Assembly: GCF_001426585.1 (NCBI RefSeq)
Contig: NZ_LMEI01000001.1
Location: 495,317-559,316, forward strand
Direction: 5' to 3'
Length of the DNA stretch: 64,000 nucleotides
Source of the DNA: Streptomyces sp. Root431
Lineage (GTDB): Bacteria; Actinomycetota; Actinomycetes; Streptomycetales; Streptomycetaceae
Below the pieces are notes generated by a model. It did not search any database. It was not told the DNA's origin and saw only the letters and a program-made list of their open reading frames with translations. Numbering within the stretch: the stretch's first letter is position 1; every line of letters starts with the position of its first letter. Of the stretch, positions 16,342 to 25,271 are shown in pieces. Both the position numbers and the translations under genes were made by a program.

Positions 16342-19300
16342 GTGCATCTCGGGCGCAGGAAGCGCACGGCGACGGCGGTCGCCGCCGCCGTCATCGGCGG
16401 ACTCCTCGGCGGCGCGGCCCCGGGCGCGGTGCAGGCGGCTCCGCTCCCCCCGTCGGCGGACGCCCCCGCCGCGTCCCCGAACACGCCCTCCGCGACCAGG
16501 GACACCGCCACAGGCACTCCCGCCGTCTGGCCCCGGCCGCAGTCGCTGACGGCCCGTGGAGCCGCCGTACGCCTCGGGAGCGAGGTCACGCTGCTCGCGG
16601 ACGCCGACGCCGATCCGTACGCCCTCACCGCCCTGCGGGAGCTCCTGACGGCCGCCGGGGTGCGGACCGTCCACACCGGACTCCCCGGCCGTGGCCCGGT
16701 CGTCCGGGCCGCGGGGCCCTCCGGCGAGGCCGCCGAGGAGGCGCTGACCGCCCTGCGCGTGCCCGAGCGGGTCGACCTGCCGCGCGGCGGCTACCGGCTC
16801 GCCACGGGCCGCTTCCAGGGGCGGGACACCGTCGTCCTGGACGGCGTCGGCGAGGACGGCCTGTTCCACGCCGTCCAGACGCTGCGTCAGCTCCTCGGCG
16901 CCGACGGGGAGATCCCGGGGGTCGCCGTGCGCGACTGGCCGGGCACGGCCGAGCGCGGCCTCACCGAGGGCTTCTACGGCAGCCCGTGGAGCCTGGAGCA
17001 GCGCCTCGCCCAGGTCGAGTTCCTCGGCCGTACCAAGCAGAACCGCTATCTGTACGCGCCCGGTGACGACCCGTACCGCCAGGCGCAGTGGCGCGAGCCC
17101 TACCCGGCCGCGCAGCAGGAGGAGTTCCGCGCGCTCGCCGAGCGGGCCCGGGCCAACCACGTGACGCTCGGCTGGGCCGTGGCGCCCGCCCAGTCCATGT
17201 GTCTGGCATCCGACGCCGACGTGGCGGCCCTGACGCGGAAGATCGACGCGATGTGGGAGCTCGGGGTGCGCTCCTTCCAGCTCCAGTTCCCCGACGCCGG
17301 CTACGGCGAGTGGCACTGCTCGAAGGACGCCGACGCCTTCGGGCGGGACGCCAAGGGCGCGGCCGCCGCCCACGCGCGCGTGGCCAACGCCGTCGCCCGT
17401 CACCTCACCGAGCGGCACCCGGACGGCGAGCCGCTGACGGTGCTGCCGACGGAGTACTACCAGGACGGTGCGACCGAGTACCGCACGGAGCTCTCCGGGG
17501 CGCTCGACACGGACGTGCGGGTCGCGTGGACGGGCGTCGGGGCCGTCCCGCGCACGATCACCGGCGGCGAACTGGCCGGGGCCCGCGAGGCCCTGGGCCA
17601 CCCGCTGGTCACCATGGACAACTACCCGGTCAACGACTACGCGCAGGACCGGCTCTTCCTCGGCCCCTCCACGGGCCGGGACCCGGCGGTGGCCGCCGGT
17701 TCCGCCGCCTTCCTCGCCCACGCCATGGAGCAGCCCGCCGCCTCCCGCGTGCCGCTCTTCACCGCCGCCGACTACGCCTGGAACCCGAAGGGCTACCGGC
17801 CGCAGGAGTCGTGGCGGGCCGCCGTCGACGACCTGGCGGGCCCGGACCCGGCCGCCCGTGACGCGCTGTGGGCGCTCGCCGGGAACGACGCCTCCTCGAT
17901 CCTCGACCCGAAGGGCGAATCGGCCTACCTGAAGCCGCTCATGGCCGCCTTCTGGTCCTCGCGCACGAGCACCGACGCCCGTACGAGGGAGAGGGCGGCG
18001 CGCGAACTGCGGGCCGCGTTCACCGTGATGCGCCGGGCCCCCGAGCGGCTCGCGGCCACCGCCGACGGCACCCTGGACGACGAGACGGGGCCCTGGCTCG
18101 AGCAGCTCTCGCGGTACGGCCTGGCGGGCGAGACGGCAGTCGACATGCTGCTCGCCCAGGGGCGCGGCGACGGCACGGCGGCCTGGCAGGCGCAGCTGCG
18201 CCTCGAACCGGTCCGGGAGGCCCTGAAGGCGAGCCGGGTGACGGTCGGCGCGGGGGTCCTCGACCCGTTCCTCACGCGCGCGGTGACGGAGTCGACGGCC
18301 TGGACCGGCGCCGACCGGACCTCGGCGCGCAAGGCCGACCGCGCCCCCGACTCGTACACGGTGCGGCTCGACCGGCCGCGGCCCGTGGAGGCCCTGACGG
18401 TGATGACCGCCCGTACGGACCCGGAGACGGGTACGGGCGGCGGCGCGGATCCGGATGCACGCGCGGCCACGGACGCGCGCGTGGAGGCGTACGTCCCCGG
18501 GGAGGGCTGGCGGTCGCTCGGCCCGCTCTCCGCCTCCGGCTGGACGCAGGCCGACCTGAAGGGCCTGCGCGCGGACGCGCTGCGGGTCGTCTGGAGCGGC
18601 GACGGACCGGCGCCCGACGTCCGCTCGCTGGTGCCGTGGTTCGCGGACGGGCCGCGCGCCGGGCTCGAACTGGCCCGCACGGAGACGGACGCGGAGATCG
18701 GTGGCCCGGCGCAGCGGGTGGACGTCGAGCTGACGGGGCTGCGCGCGGGCGAGGTCCGCGGGCCGATGACGGCGAAGGCCCCGAAGGGGATCGCGGTCCG
18801 GCTCCCGAAGCAGGCCGCGGTGGAGCGGGGCACGCGGACGACCGTCCCCCTGGAGGTGTCGGTGGGCGCGGACGTGCCGGCCGGTTCGTACCGGGTGCCG
18901 GTGTCGTTCGCGGGCGAGGAGCGGGTCCTGACCGTGCGGGCCTTCCCGCGCACGGCGGGCCCGGACCTGGCGCGCGCCGCGACCGCCTCCTCCTCGGGCG
19001 ACGAGACCCCGGACTTCCCCGCCTCCTCCGCGGTGGACGGCGACGCGGCGACCCGCTGGTCCTCCCCGGCGGAGGACGGCGCCTGGTGGCAGCTGGAGCT
19101 GGCCGAGCCCGCGCGGATAGGCCGGGTGGAGCTGCACTGGCAGGACGCGTACGCCTCCCGCTACCGCGTCCAGGTCTCGGCCGACGGCCGGATCTGGCGC
19201 ACGGCGGCGACCGTCGCGGACGGGCGGGGCGGCCGGGAGTCGGTCAGGATGGACGCGGCGGACACGCGCTTCCTGCGGGTGCAGGGGGAGACGCGGGCGA

Positions 19301-19464
19301 CCCCGTACGGCTACTCGCTCTGGTCGGTGGAGACCTACGCGGTGGCCCCACAGGACCCGCCGAAGACGCCGGAGCAGCCGAAGACGCCGGAGCCGTCGAA
19401 GGAACCGGAGCGGCCGGAGCAGCCCCAGGCGCCGGAGCAGCCCGCGGAGCGGGACACCCCCTGA
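16342..19464 (+). CDS. Secreted GH84-like beta-N-acetylglucosaminidase with C-terminal F5/8 C (CBM32) domain
   Basis: 1040 aa. Basic N-terminus and hydrophobic segment ending AVQA form a signal peptide. Residues about 55-190 are a GH20b-like N-terminal domain; about 195-480 the GH84 barrel (RGLTEGFYGSPWS, YLYAPGDDPY); then helical and beta domains, an NPCBM/NEW2-like region and a discoidin-type domain (about 875-1005), ending in a Pro/Glu/Lys-rich tail. At the position of the GH84 Asp-Asp pair the protein has Pro317-Asp318, so the first acidic residue appears lost. GTG 16342 has AGGGA 6 bases upstream. Likely acts on GlcNAc-containing glycans outside the cell. Confidence 0.85.
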   Translation: MHLGRRKRTATAVAAAVIGGLLGGAAPGAVQAAPLPPSADAPAASPNTPSATRDTATGTPAVWPRPQSLTARGAAVRLGSEVTLLADADADPYALTALRELLTAAGVRTVHTGLPGRGPVVRAAGPSGEAAEEALTALRVPERVDLPRGGYRLATGRFQGRDTVVLDGVGEDGLFHAVQTLRQLLGADGEIPGVAVRDWPGTAERGLTEGFYGSPWSLEQRLAQVEFLGRTKQNRYLYAPGDDPYRQAQWREPYPAAQQEEFRALAERARANHVTLGWAVAPAQSMCLASDADVAALTRKIDAMWELGVRSFQLQFPDAGYGEWHCSKDADAFGRDAKGAAAAHARVANAVARHLTERHPDGEPLTVLPTEYYQDGATEYRTELSGALDTDVRVAWTGVGAVPRTITGGELAGAREALGHPLVTMDNYPVNDYAQDRLFLGPSTGRDPAVAAGSAAFLAHAMEQPAASRVPLFTAADYAWNPKGYRPQESWRAAVDDLAGPDPAARDALWALAGNDASSILDPKGESAYLKPLMAAFWSSRTSTDARTRERAARELRAAFTVMRRAPERLAATADGTLDDETGPWLEQLSRYGLAGETAVDMLLAQGRGDGTAAWQAQLRLEPVREALKASRVTVGAGVLDPFLTRAVTESTAWTGADRTSARKADRAPDSYTVRLDRPRPVEALTVMTARTDPETGTGGGADPDARAATDARVEAYVPGEGWRSLGPLSASGWTQADLKGLRADALRVVWSGDGPAPDVRSLVPWFADGPRAGLELARTETDAEIGGPAQRVDVELTGLRAGEVRGPMTAKAPKGIAVRLPKQAAVERGTRTTVPLEVSVGADVPAGSYRVPVSFAGEERVLTVRAFPRTAGPDLARAATASSSGDETPDFPASSAVDGDAATRWSSPAEDGAWWQLELAEPARIGRVELHWQDAYASRYRVQVSADGRIWRTAATVADGRGGRESVRMDAADTRFLRVQGETRATPYGYSLWSVETYAVAPQDPPKTPEQPKTPEPSKEPERPEQPQAPEQPAERDTP

Positions 19465-19474
19465 GGGGTGCCCC

Positions 19475-19522
19475 GTACGCGAAAGGCCCGTACGCCTGTG
19501 TCCCGGGTACGCGAAAGGCCCG
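19475..19522. repeat. 16-bp direct repeat between GH84 and HNH genes
   Basis: GTACGCGAAAGGCCCG occurs exactly at 19475-19490 and 19507-19522, in the 60-bp space between two convergent genes. Part of a transcription end region is possible, since each copy sits beside short GC inverted repeats. Confidence 0.6.
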
Positions 19523-19524
19523 GC

Positions 19525-20088
19525 TCAACCCGTCGTCAGCGCCCCCACTGGGGCGTCCGCGACGGAGTCGATCCGGGCCATCACGTCCTCGGCACCGTAC
19601 GGCTGGAGGTAGGGCAGCCAGCGGGGGTCCCGGTGTCCGGTCCCGATGATCCGCCAGGCCAATCCGGTCGGCGGGGCCGGTTGGTGCCGCAGCCGCCAGC
19701 CGATCTCGCGCAGGTGCCGGTCGGCCTTGACGTGGTTGCAGCGGCGGCAGGCCGCCACCACGTTCTCCCAGGCGTGCGTGCCCCCTCTGCTGCGCGGGAT
19801 GACGTGGTCGACGCTGGTCGCGACACCCCCGCAGTACACACACCGCCCGCCGTCGCGGGCGAAGAGGGCTCTGCGGGTCAGGGGAACGGGCCCCCGGTAG
19901 GGGACCCGCACGAAGCGCTTCAGTCGCACCACGCTGGGCGCGGGGACGACTTGGGTCTCGCTGTGCAGGAAGGCGCCGGTCTCCTCGAGGCAGAGAGCCT
20001 TGTTCTCCAGTACGAGGACGAGTGCGCGGCGGAGCGGTACGACGCCGAGGGGCTCGTACGACGCGTTGAGGACCAGGACATGCGGCAC
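19525..20088 (-). CDS. HNH endonuclease
   Basis: 187 aa. The HNH site is complete: CVYCG (zinc Cys pair), VDHVIPRSRGG (catalytic His) and WENVVAACRRCN (Asn and second Cys pair), followed by KADR. The N-terminus VLVLNASYEPLGVV is typical of the widespread actinobacterial HNH family found outside mobile elements. GTG 20088 is chosen because GGAGG lies 5 bases upstream; a TTG at 20100 would place the ribosome site inside the gene. The role in the cell is unknown. Confidence 0.9.
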   Translation of the reverse strand: MPHVLVLNASYEPLGVVPLRRALVLVLENKALCLEETGAFLHSETQVVPAPSVVRLKRFVRVPYRGPVPLTRRALFARDGGRCVYCGGVATSVDHVIPRSRGGTHAWENVVAACRRCNHVKADRHLREIGWRLRHQPAPPTGLAWRIIGTGHRDPRWLPYLQPYGAEDVMARIDSVADAPVGALTTG

Positions 20089-20343
20089 GGATGCCTCCAA
20101 TGGCGCCGGCGGCGCGTGGCTCGCGCCGGGACGAACTGCTCTCAGTCTCTCCTCATGCCTGGTCGGAACGCCACCACGTACCGGAGTCGGGGTGACGGGC
20201 CCGGGGTGTTCTCGACCACATCGGCATCTCTCCGAGTACTTGCCCAGGTGAGGTCCGTCTCTCCCTCGAACACGGCAACAGGACCACGTCCGATGCCCCG
20301 TTAGTGTGGATGGTCTGCGTACGCGATGCCTGGAGGTTGCCCC

Positions 20344-21405
20344 GTGTCCTGGTCCGCCCTAGCGGCTGCCACCGAACCCGAGCCCATTCCGGTGACCCTG
20401 GACGAGGCGGCGGCGAAGGCCACGAACGCGGCGAGCTGGGTGGAGGAGAACTGGTCCACCTGGCTGAACACCGGGCTGCGCATCCTGCTGATCCTGGTCG
20501 TCGCGCTCCTGCTGCGGATGGCCGTCCGCCGCGCCCTGACGAAGCTGATCGAGCGGATGAACCGTTCGGCGCAGGCGGTGGAGGGGACAGCCCTCGGCGG
20601 TCTCCTCGTCAACACCGAGCGGCGACGGCAGCGCTCGGAGGCGATCGGCTCGGTCCTGCGCTCGGTCGCGTCGTTCCTGATCCTGGGCACGGCGGGGCTG
20701 ATGATCCTCGGCGCCTTCAAGATCGATCTGGCGCCGCTGCTCGCCTCGGCCGGTGTGGCCGGTGTGGCGATCGGCTTCGGCGCGCGGAACCTGGTGACGG
20801 ACTTCCTGTCCGGCGTCTTCATGATCCTGGAGGACCAGTACGGCGTCGGCGACTCGGTCGACGCGGGTGTGGCCTCCGGCGAGGTCGTCGAGGTCGGCCT
20901 GCGGGTGACGAAGCTCCGCGGCGTGGACGGCGAGATCTGGTACGTGCGGAACGGCGAGATCAAGCGGATAGGAAACCTCAGCCAGGGCTGGGCGACGGCG
21001 GGCGTGGACGTGACCGTCCGGCCGACGGAGGACCTGGAGCGGGTGCGGTCGGTGATCACCGAGGCGGCGGACTCCATGACCAAGGAGGAGCCCTGGAACG
21101 AGCGCCTGTGGGGCCCGGTCGAGGTGCTCGGCCTGAGCGAGGTGCTGCTCGACTCGATGACCGTGCGGGTCTCGGCGAAGACGATGCCGGGCAAGGCGCT
21201 GGGCGTGGAGCGCGAGCTGCGCTGGCGCATCAAGCAGGGTCTCGACGAGGCCGGCATCCGGATCGTGGGCGGGGTCCCGGCCCAGGGCGAGGAGGCCGCG
21301 GCCGATCCGACGGCGGGCATGGCGGCCCCCTCGGCCTTCGCCTCGGCGACCTCGCCGCAGTCGGCGGCGGCGACCCCGCTGCCGAGGACGGACCTCACCA
21401 AGTAG
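20344..21405 (+). CDS. MscS-type mechanosensitive ion channel
   Basis: 353 aa. Membrane segments lie near residues 38-58, 95-115 and in the pore helix region LLASAGVAGVAIGFGARNLVTDFLSG, the MscS TM3 signature. The beta domain follows (DQYGVGDSVDAG, VEVGLRVTKLR, GEIWYVRNGEI) and then an alpha/beta domain; the C-terminal 50 residues are Ala/Pro-rich and disordered. It would open under membrane tension and release solutes. GTG 20344 is chosen because GGAGG (20332-20336) lies 8 bases upstream; an ATG 18 bases earlier would overlap this site. Confidence 0.93.
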   Translation: MSWSALAAATEPEPIPVTLDEAAAKATNAASWVEENWSTWLNTGLRILLILVVALLLRMAVRRALTKLIERMNRSAQAVEGTALGGLLVNTERRRQRSEAIGSVLRSVASFLILGTAGLMILGAFKIDLAPLLASAGVAGVAIGFGARNLVTDFLSGVFMILEDQYGVGDSVDAGVASGEVVEVGLRVTKLRGVDGEIWYVRNGEIKRIGNLSQGWATAGVDVTVRPTEDLERVRSVITEAADSMTKEEPWNERLWGPVEVLGLSEVLLDSMTVRVSAKTMPGKALGVERELRWRIKQGLDEAGIRIVGGVPAQGEEAAADPTAGMAAPSAFASATSPQSAAATPLPRTDLTK

Positions 21406-21432
21406 AGCGCCAGGAGAACGACGCGCAGGGCC

Positions 21433-21474
21433 GACGCCCCCGCAGGTAACGCTTTGGTTGCCTTCGGGGGCGTC
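21433..21474 (+). terminator. Terminator after the mechanosensitive channel gene
   Basis: Arms 21433-21442 and 21465-21474 pair perfectly (10 bp) and an inner AGGTAAC/GTTGCCT pair extends the stem to about 18 bp. It separates the channel gene from the csn operon promoter. Confidence 0.8.
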
Positions 21475-21489
21475 GTGCGTTCCCGGGTA

Positions 21490-21518
21490 TTGACGCCCCG
21501 GTGACGGTCACCTTATTT
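21490..21518 (+). promoter_or_regulatory. Likely promoter of the csn operon
   Basis: TTGACG at 21490-21495 and TTATTT at 21513-21518 with a 17-base spacer fit a sigma-70-type promoter. The CsnR box starts 13 bases after the -10, so bound repressor would cover the start of transcription. Confidence 0.6.
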
Positions 21519-21531
21519 TCCTCCCACCGAA

Positions 21532-21546
21532 TAGGAAACTTTCCTA
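21532..21546. promoter_or_regulatory. CsnR-type operator
   Basis: TAGGAAACTTTCCTA is a perfect inverted repeat around one central base. Its core AGGAAACTTTCCT is the reverse complement of the AGGAAAGTTTCCT palindrome known upstream of actinomycete chitosanase genes and bound by CsnR (recalled from literature). It lies 40 bases upstream of the ROK regulator start. Confidence 0.85.
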
Positions 21547-21586
21547 ACAGTGTGATGAAGGAAGCGGACCCCCGGCAGGCAGCAGA

Positions 21587-22843
21587 ATGGCCGGAACCGA
21601 TCAGCTCCGAAGGGCAGGTGCACCCCTCATGGCCGGTACGACCCCGGGAACCCCCGGCACACCGCGCGTGTTGCGGGCCATGAACGACCGCGCCGCACTC
21701 GACCTGCTCCTGGAGCACGGCCCGCTCTCGCGGACCCGGATCGGCAAGCTCACCGGCCTGTCCAAGCCGACCGCGTCCCAGCTGCTCGGCCGGCTCGAAG
21801 CCGCCGGGCTCGTCGTCGCCACCGGCACCACCGAAGGCCGACCGGGACCGAACGCCCAGCTCTACTCGGTGAACGCGCGGGCCGCGTACGCCGCCGGGCT
21901 CGACGTCAACCAGCAGCGCATCCGCGCCGCCGTCGCCGACATCACCGGCGAGATCGTCGGCGAGTACGAGCTCCGCACCCCCGGCCGCACCGCCACCGGC
22001 GTCGTCCGCCAGGTCACCGACGCCCTCGACGGGGCCGTCAAGGCCGCCGGGATCGCCCCCGACGAGGTCCGGCGCCTCGTCATCGGCACGCCCGGCGCCT
22101 TCGACCCGGCCACCGGACGGCTGCGGTACGCCTCCCACCTGCCCGGCTGGCACTCCCCCACCCTCCTGGAGGAGCTGGCCGCCGCCCTGCCCATGCCCTT
22201 CGAGTACGAGAACGACGTGAACCTCGTCGCCATCGCCGAGCAGCGCGTGGGCGCCGCCCGCGGCCACACCGACTTCGCGCTGCTGTGGAACGAGGCGGGC
22301 CTGGGCGCCGCCCTCGTCCTCGGCGGACGGCTGCACCGCGGCTTCACCGGCGGCGCCGGCGAGCTCGGCTTCCTGCCCGTCCCCGGCACCCCGCTGGTCC
22401 GGCAGGTCGCCAAGGCCAACTCCGGCGGCTTCCAGGAGCTCGCCGGCGTCCAGTCCGTCCCCCGGATCGCCCGCGCCGTGGGGATCGACACCCCCGAGCA
22501 GCCGTACGTACCGGTCGCGAGCGGCCTGCTGTCCCGGGCCGCCGAGATCCACGAGGACGACCCCCGGTACGCCGAGCTGCTCGACCGGTACGCCGAGCGC
22601 GTCGCCATCGGTCTGGCCTCGCTCGTCGCCGTCCTCGACCCGGAACTGATCGTGCTCTCCGGTGACGTCCTCGTCGCCGGAGGCGAAGTCCTCCGCGCCC
22701 GCGTCCAGTCCGAGCTGGCCGAGCTCGCGGCCTCCCGTCCGCGGCTCGTCCTCTCCGCCGTGTGCCGGAGCCCCGTGCTGCGCGGCGCCCTCGAAAGCGC
22801 CCTCGCCACCACCCGCGACGAGGTCTTCGACACCTCGCGCTGA
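21587..22843 (+). CDS. csnR: ROK-family repressor of the chitosan oligosaccharide operon
   Basis: 418 aa. An N-terminal winged helix-turn-helix (LSRTRIGKLTGLSKPTASQL) is joined to a ROK sugar-binding domain with the ENDVN segment near residue 208 and GAGELG near 265. The CxCGxxGC zinc motif of many ROK proteins is absent. The gene heads a five-gene transport and sugar-processing operon in the order known for csnREFGHK of S. lividans, and a perfect CsnR palindrome overlaps its promoter, so it likely represses itself and the operon until glucosamine oligosaccharides are present. The start may instead be ATG 21629; neither has a strong ribosome site. Confidence 0.88.
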   Translation: MAGTDQLRRAGAPLMAGTTPGTPGTPRVLRAMNDRAALDLLLEHGPLSRTRIGKLTGLSKPTASQLLGRLEAAGLVVATGTTEGRPGPNAQLYSVNARAAYAAGLDVNQQRIRAAVADITGEIVGEYELRTPGRTATGVVRQVTDALDGAVKAAGIAPDEVRRLVIGTPGAFDPATGRLRYASHLPGWHSPTLLEELAAALPMPFEYENDVNLVAIAEQRVGAARGHTDFALLWNEAGLGAALVLGGRLHRGFTGGAGELGFLPVPGTPLVRQVAKANSGGFQELAGVQSVPRIARAVGIDTPEQPYVPVASGLLSRAAEIHEDDPRYAELLDRYAERVAIGLASLVAVLDPELIVLSGDVLVAGGEVLRARVQSELAELAASRPRLVLSAVCRSPVLRGALESALATTRDEVFDTSR

Positions 22844-22909
22844 CCCACCGACCCCGCCCCACCGCACGTCCTTCCCCCCGTAAGCCCTCCGCCACTGGGA
22901 GACACCGTC

Positions 22910-24250
22910 ATGCCCGCACGCCCGCGCAGAGCAGCCGCCGCGCTCGCCGCCACCGCCTCGATCGCCCTCTTCGCCTCCGCCTGTACCGGCTCCACCGAGA
23001 ACAAGGGGACCGGCGACGACCCGAACGCCAAGACCTCGATCACCTTCTGGCACGGCTGGGCGGCGCCCTCCGAGGTCAAGGCGATCGAGGACAACATCGC
23101 CCGCTTCGAGAAGGCCCACCCGAACATCAAGGTGAAGGTCGTCGGCGGCATCAACGACGACAAGCTGGGCCAGGCGCTGCGCGCGGGCGGTTCGAACGGG
23201 CCGGACGTCGTCTCCTCCTTCACGACCTCCAACGTCGGCAAGTTCTGCTCCTCGGGCGCGCTCGCGGACCTCAAGCCCTTCATCGAGAAGGACAAGCTGG
23301 ACCTCGACAAGCTCTTCCCGAAGGTCCTCCAGGAGTACACCCAGTTCGAGGGCAAGCGCTGCTCCCTGCCGCTGCTCTCCGACGCGTACGGCCTCTACTA
23401 CAACAAGGACGCCTTCGAGCAGGCCGGCATCAAGGCGCCGCCGAAGACCTGGTCCGAGTTCACCGAGGTCGCCAAGAAGCTCACCAAGCCGAAGGGCGAC
23501 TCGTACGAGCGGCTCGGCTTCATGCCGAACTACCTCGGCTACGAGACCGTCGTCGAGCACTACATGTCGCAGTGGGACCACACGTACTTCGACAAGGACG
23601 GCAAGTCGAACATCGCCAAGGACCCGGCGTTCGCGGAGATGATGACGTACCAGAAGTCGCTGGTGGACGCCCTGGGCGGCTTCCAGAAGCTCGACAAGTA
23701 CCGCACCACCTTCGGTGACGAGTGGGGCGCCAAGCACCCCTTCCACACCGGCCAGGTCGCCATGCAGCTGGACGGCGAGTGGCGGCTGAACTTCGTCAAG
23801 GAGGCCAAGGTGACGTTCGACGTCGGCGTCGCGCCGATGCCCGTCGCCGACGACGAGCTGGCCGAGTACGGCAAGGGCTACCTCTCCGGCACGATCATGG
23901 GCATCGCGCCGCAGAGCAAGAAGCAGAACGCGGCCTGGGAGCTGGTCAAGTACATGACCACGGACACCGACGCCGTGGTGAGCTTCGCCAACGGCATCGG
24001 CAACGTCCCCTCCACCCTGGAGGCCCTGAAGTCCCCGAACCTGAAGCTCGACGACCGCTTCAAGGTCTTCCTGGACATCGCCAAGCACCCCGAGTCGTCC
24101 ACCATGACCGGCGCGGTGAACGGGCCCGCCTACCAGGAGACCCTCTCCAGCCTCGCCCACAAGTACGAGAAGGGCCAGATCACCGACCTGAAGAAGGGCC
24201 TCGCCGACACCGCGGCCCAGATCGACCGCGACATCGCCGCGGCCAAGTGA
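22910..24250 (+). CDS. csnE: ABC transporter sugar-binding lipoprotein
   Basis: 446 aa. The signal sequence ends in a lipobox with Cys25 (LFASAC). The mature protein is a family 1 extracellular solute-binding protein (ITFWHGW, later GLYYNKDAF, and FHTGQVAMQLDGEW). It captures chitosan-derived glucosamine oligosaccharides in the csn system, as inferred from operon context. GGGAG lies upstream of the ATG; the gene follows csnR by 66 bases and precedes the two permease genes. Confidence 0.9.
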   Translation: MPARPRRAAAALAATASIALFASACTGSTENKGTGDDPNAKTSITFWHGWAAPSEVKAIEDNIARFEKAHPNIKVKVVGGINDDKLGQALRAGGSNGPDVVSSFTTSNVGKFCSSGALADLKPFIEKDKLDLDKLFPKVLQEYTQFEGKRCSLPLLSDAYGLYYNKDAFEQAGIKAPPKTWSEFTEVAKKLTKPKGDSYERLGFMPNYLGYETVVEHYMSQWDHTYFDKDGKSNIAKDPAFAEMMTYQKSLVDALGGFQKLDKYRTTFGDEWGAKHPFHTGQVAMQLDGEWRLNFVKEAKVTFDVGVAPMPVADDELAEYGKGYLSGTIMGIAPQSKKQNAAWELVKYMTTDTDAVVSFANGIGNVPSTLEALKSPNLKLDDRFKVFLDIAKHPESSTMTGAVNGPAYQETLSSLAHKYEKGQITDLKKGLADTAAQIDRDIAAAK

Positions 24251-24269
24251 CGGCCGGGACGACACGCCC

Positions 24270-25268
24270 ATGAGCACGGACACCCTGCCCGCGAAGGAGG
24301 CGGCGGCCCCGGCCGCCGCCGCCCCGGGGGGACAGAACACCCTGCGGGCGAAGCGCCGGCGCAACGCGCTGCGCACCGCCCTGTTCATGTCGCCCTGGCT
24401 GATCGGATTCGGCTTCTTCTTCGTCTATCCACTCCTCTCCACGCTGTACTTCTCGTTCATGCGGTACGACGGCCTCAACCCGCCGACCTGGCGGGGCGTG
24501 GAGAACTGGACGTACGTCTTCTCCGACATGCCGAAGTTCTGGCCGGCGATGCAGAACACCCTCTGGCTGGCCGTCGTGATGGTCTCCTGCCGGGTGCTCT
24601 TCGGCCTCGGCATCGGCCTGCTCATCACCAAGATCAAGACGGGTGCGGGCGTCTTCCGCACCCTCTTCTACCTGCCGTACCTGGCCCCGCCGGTGGCCGC
24701 GACGCTGGCCTTCGTCTTCCTGCTCAACCCCGGGACCGGGCCGGTCAACTCGCTCCTGGAGGCGATCGGCATCCCCGCCCCCTCCTGGTTCAACGACGCG
24801 GACTGGGCCAAGCCGGCCCTGACCGTCCTCGCCGTGTGGGGCGTCGGCGACCTCATGGTCATCTTCATGGCCGCGCTGCTCGACGTACCGAAGGAGCAGT
24901 ACGAGGCGGCCGAGCTGGACGGCGCGTCGCCGTGGCAGCGGTTCCGGTACATCACCCTGCCGAACATCTCGCCGATCGTGCTCTTCGCGGTCGTCACCGG
25001 GATCATCGGCGCGATGCAGTACTACACCCAGCCGATCGTGGCCTCCAAGGTCGCCTCGGGGGTGATGGGCGGCTCCGGCGTGACCTTCCAGCCCGGCTAC
25101 CCGGACGACTCCACGCTCACGCTCCCACAGCTCGTCTACAGCCTCGGCTTCAGCCAGTTCAACTACGGCGCGGCGTGCGTGGTGGCACTCGTACTCTTCG
25201 CCCTCTCCATGGCCTTCACCGCGCTCCTCATGCGCCGGCGCGGCGGCCTGATCGGCTCGGGTGACTGA
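24270..25268 (+). CDS. csnF: ABC transporter permease (sugar)
   Basis: 332 aa with six membrane helices of the MalF type after a 35-residue hydrophilic, Ala-rich N-terminus. The EAA loop is visible as YEAAELDGASPWQRFRYITLP, which docks to the ATPase. It starts 19 bases after csnE and ends 3 bases before csnG. No ATPase gene is in the operon; such sugar porters in Streptomyces usually share the MsiK ATPase encoded elsewhere. Confidence 0.9.
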   Translation: MSTDTLPAKEAAAPAAAAPGGQNTLRAKRRRNALRTALFMSPWLIGFGFFFVYPLLSTLYFSFMRYDGLNPPTWRGVENWTYVFSDMPKFWPAMQNTLWLAVVMVSCRVLFGLGIGLLITKIKTGAGVFRTLFYLPYLAPPVAATLAFVFLLNPGTGPVNSLLEAIGIPAPSWFNDADWAKPALTVLAVWGVGDLMVIFMAALLDVPKEQYEAAELDGASPWQRFRYITLPNISPIVLFAVVTGIIGAMQYYTQPIVASKVASGVMGGSGVTFQPGYPDDSTLTLPQLVYSLGFSQFNYGAACVVALVLFALSMAFTALLMRRRGGLIGSGD

Positions 25269-25271
25269 ACC

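Noticed and set aside
16102..19137. Minus-strand open frame of 1011 codons opposite the GH84 gene
   Set aside because: Antisense shadow of a GC-rich gene; product is low-complexity and has no motifs.
21395..24388. Minus-strand open frame of 997 codons across csnR and csnE
   Set aside because: Shadow frame spanning two well-supported plus-strand genes and their promoter.
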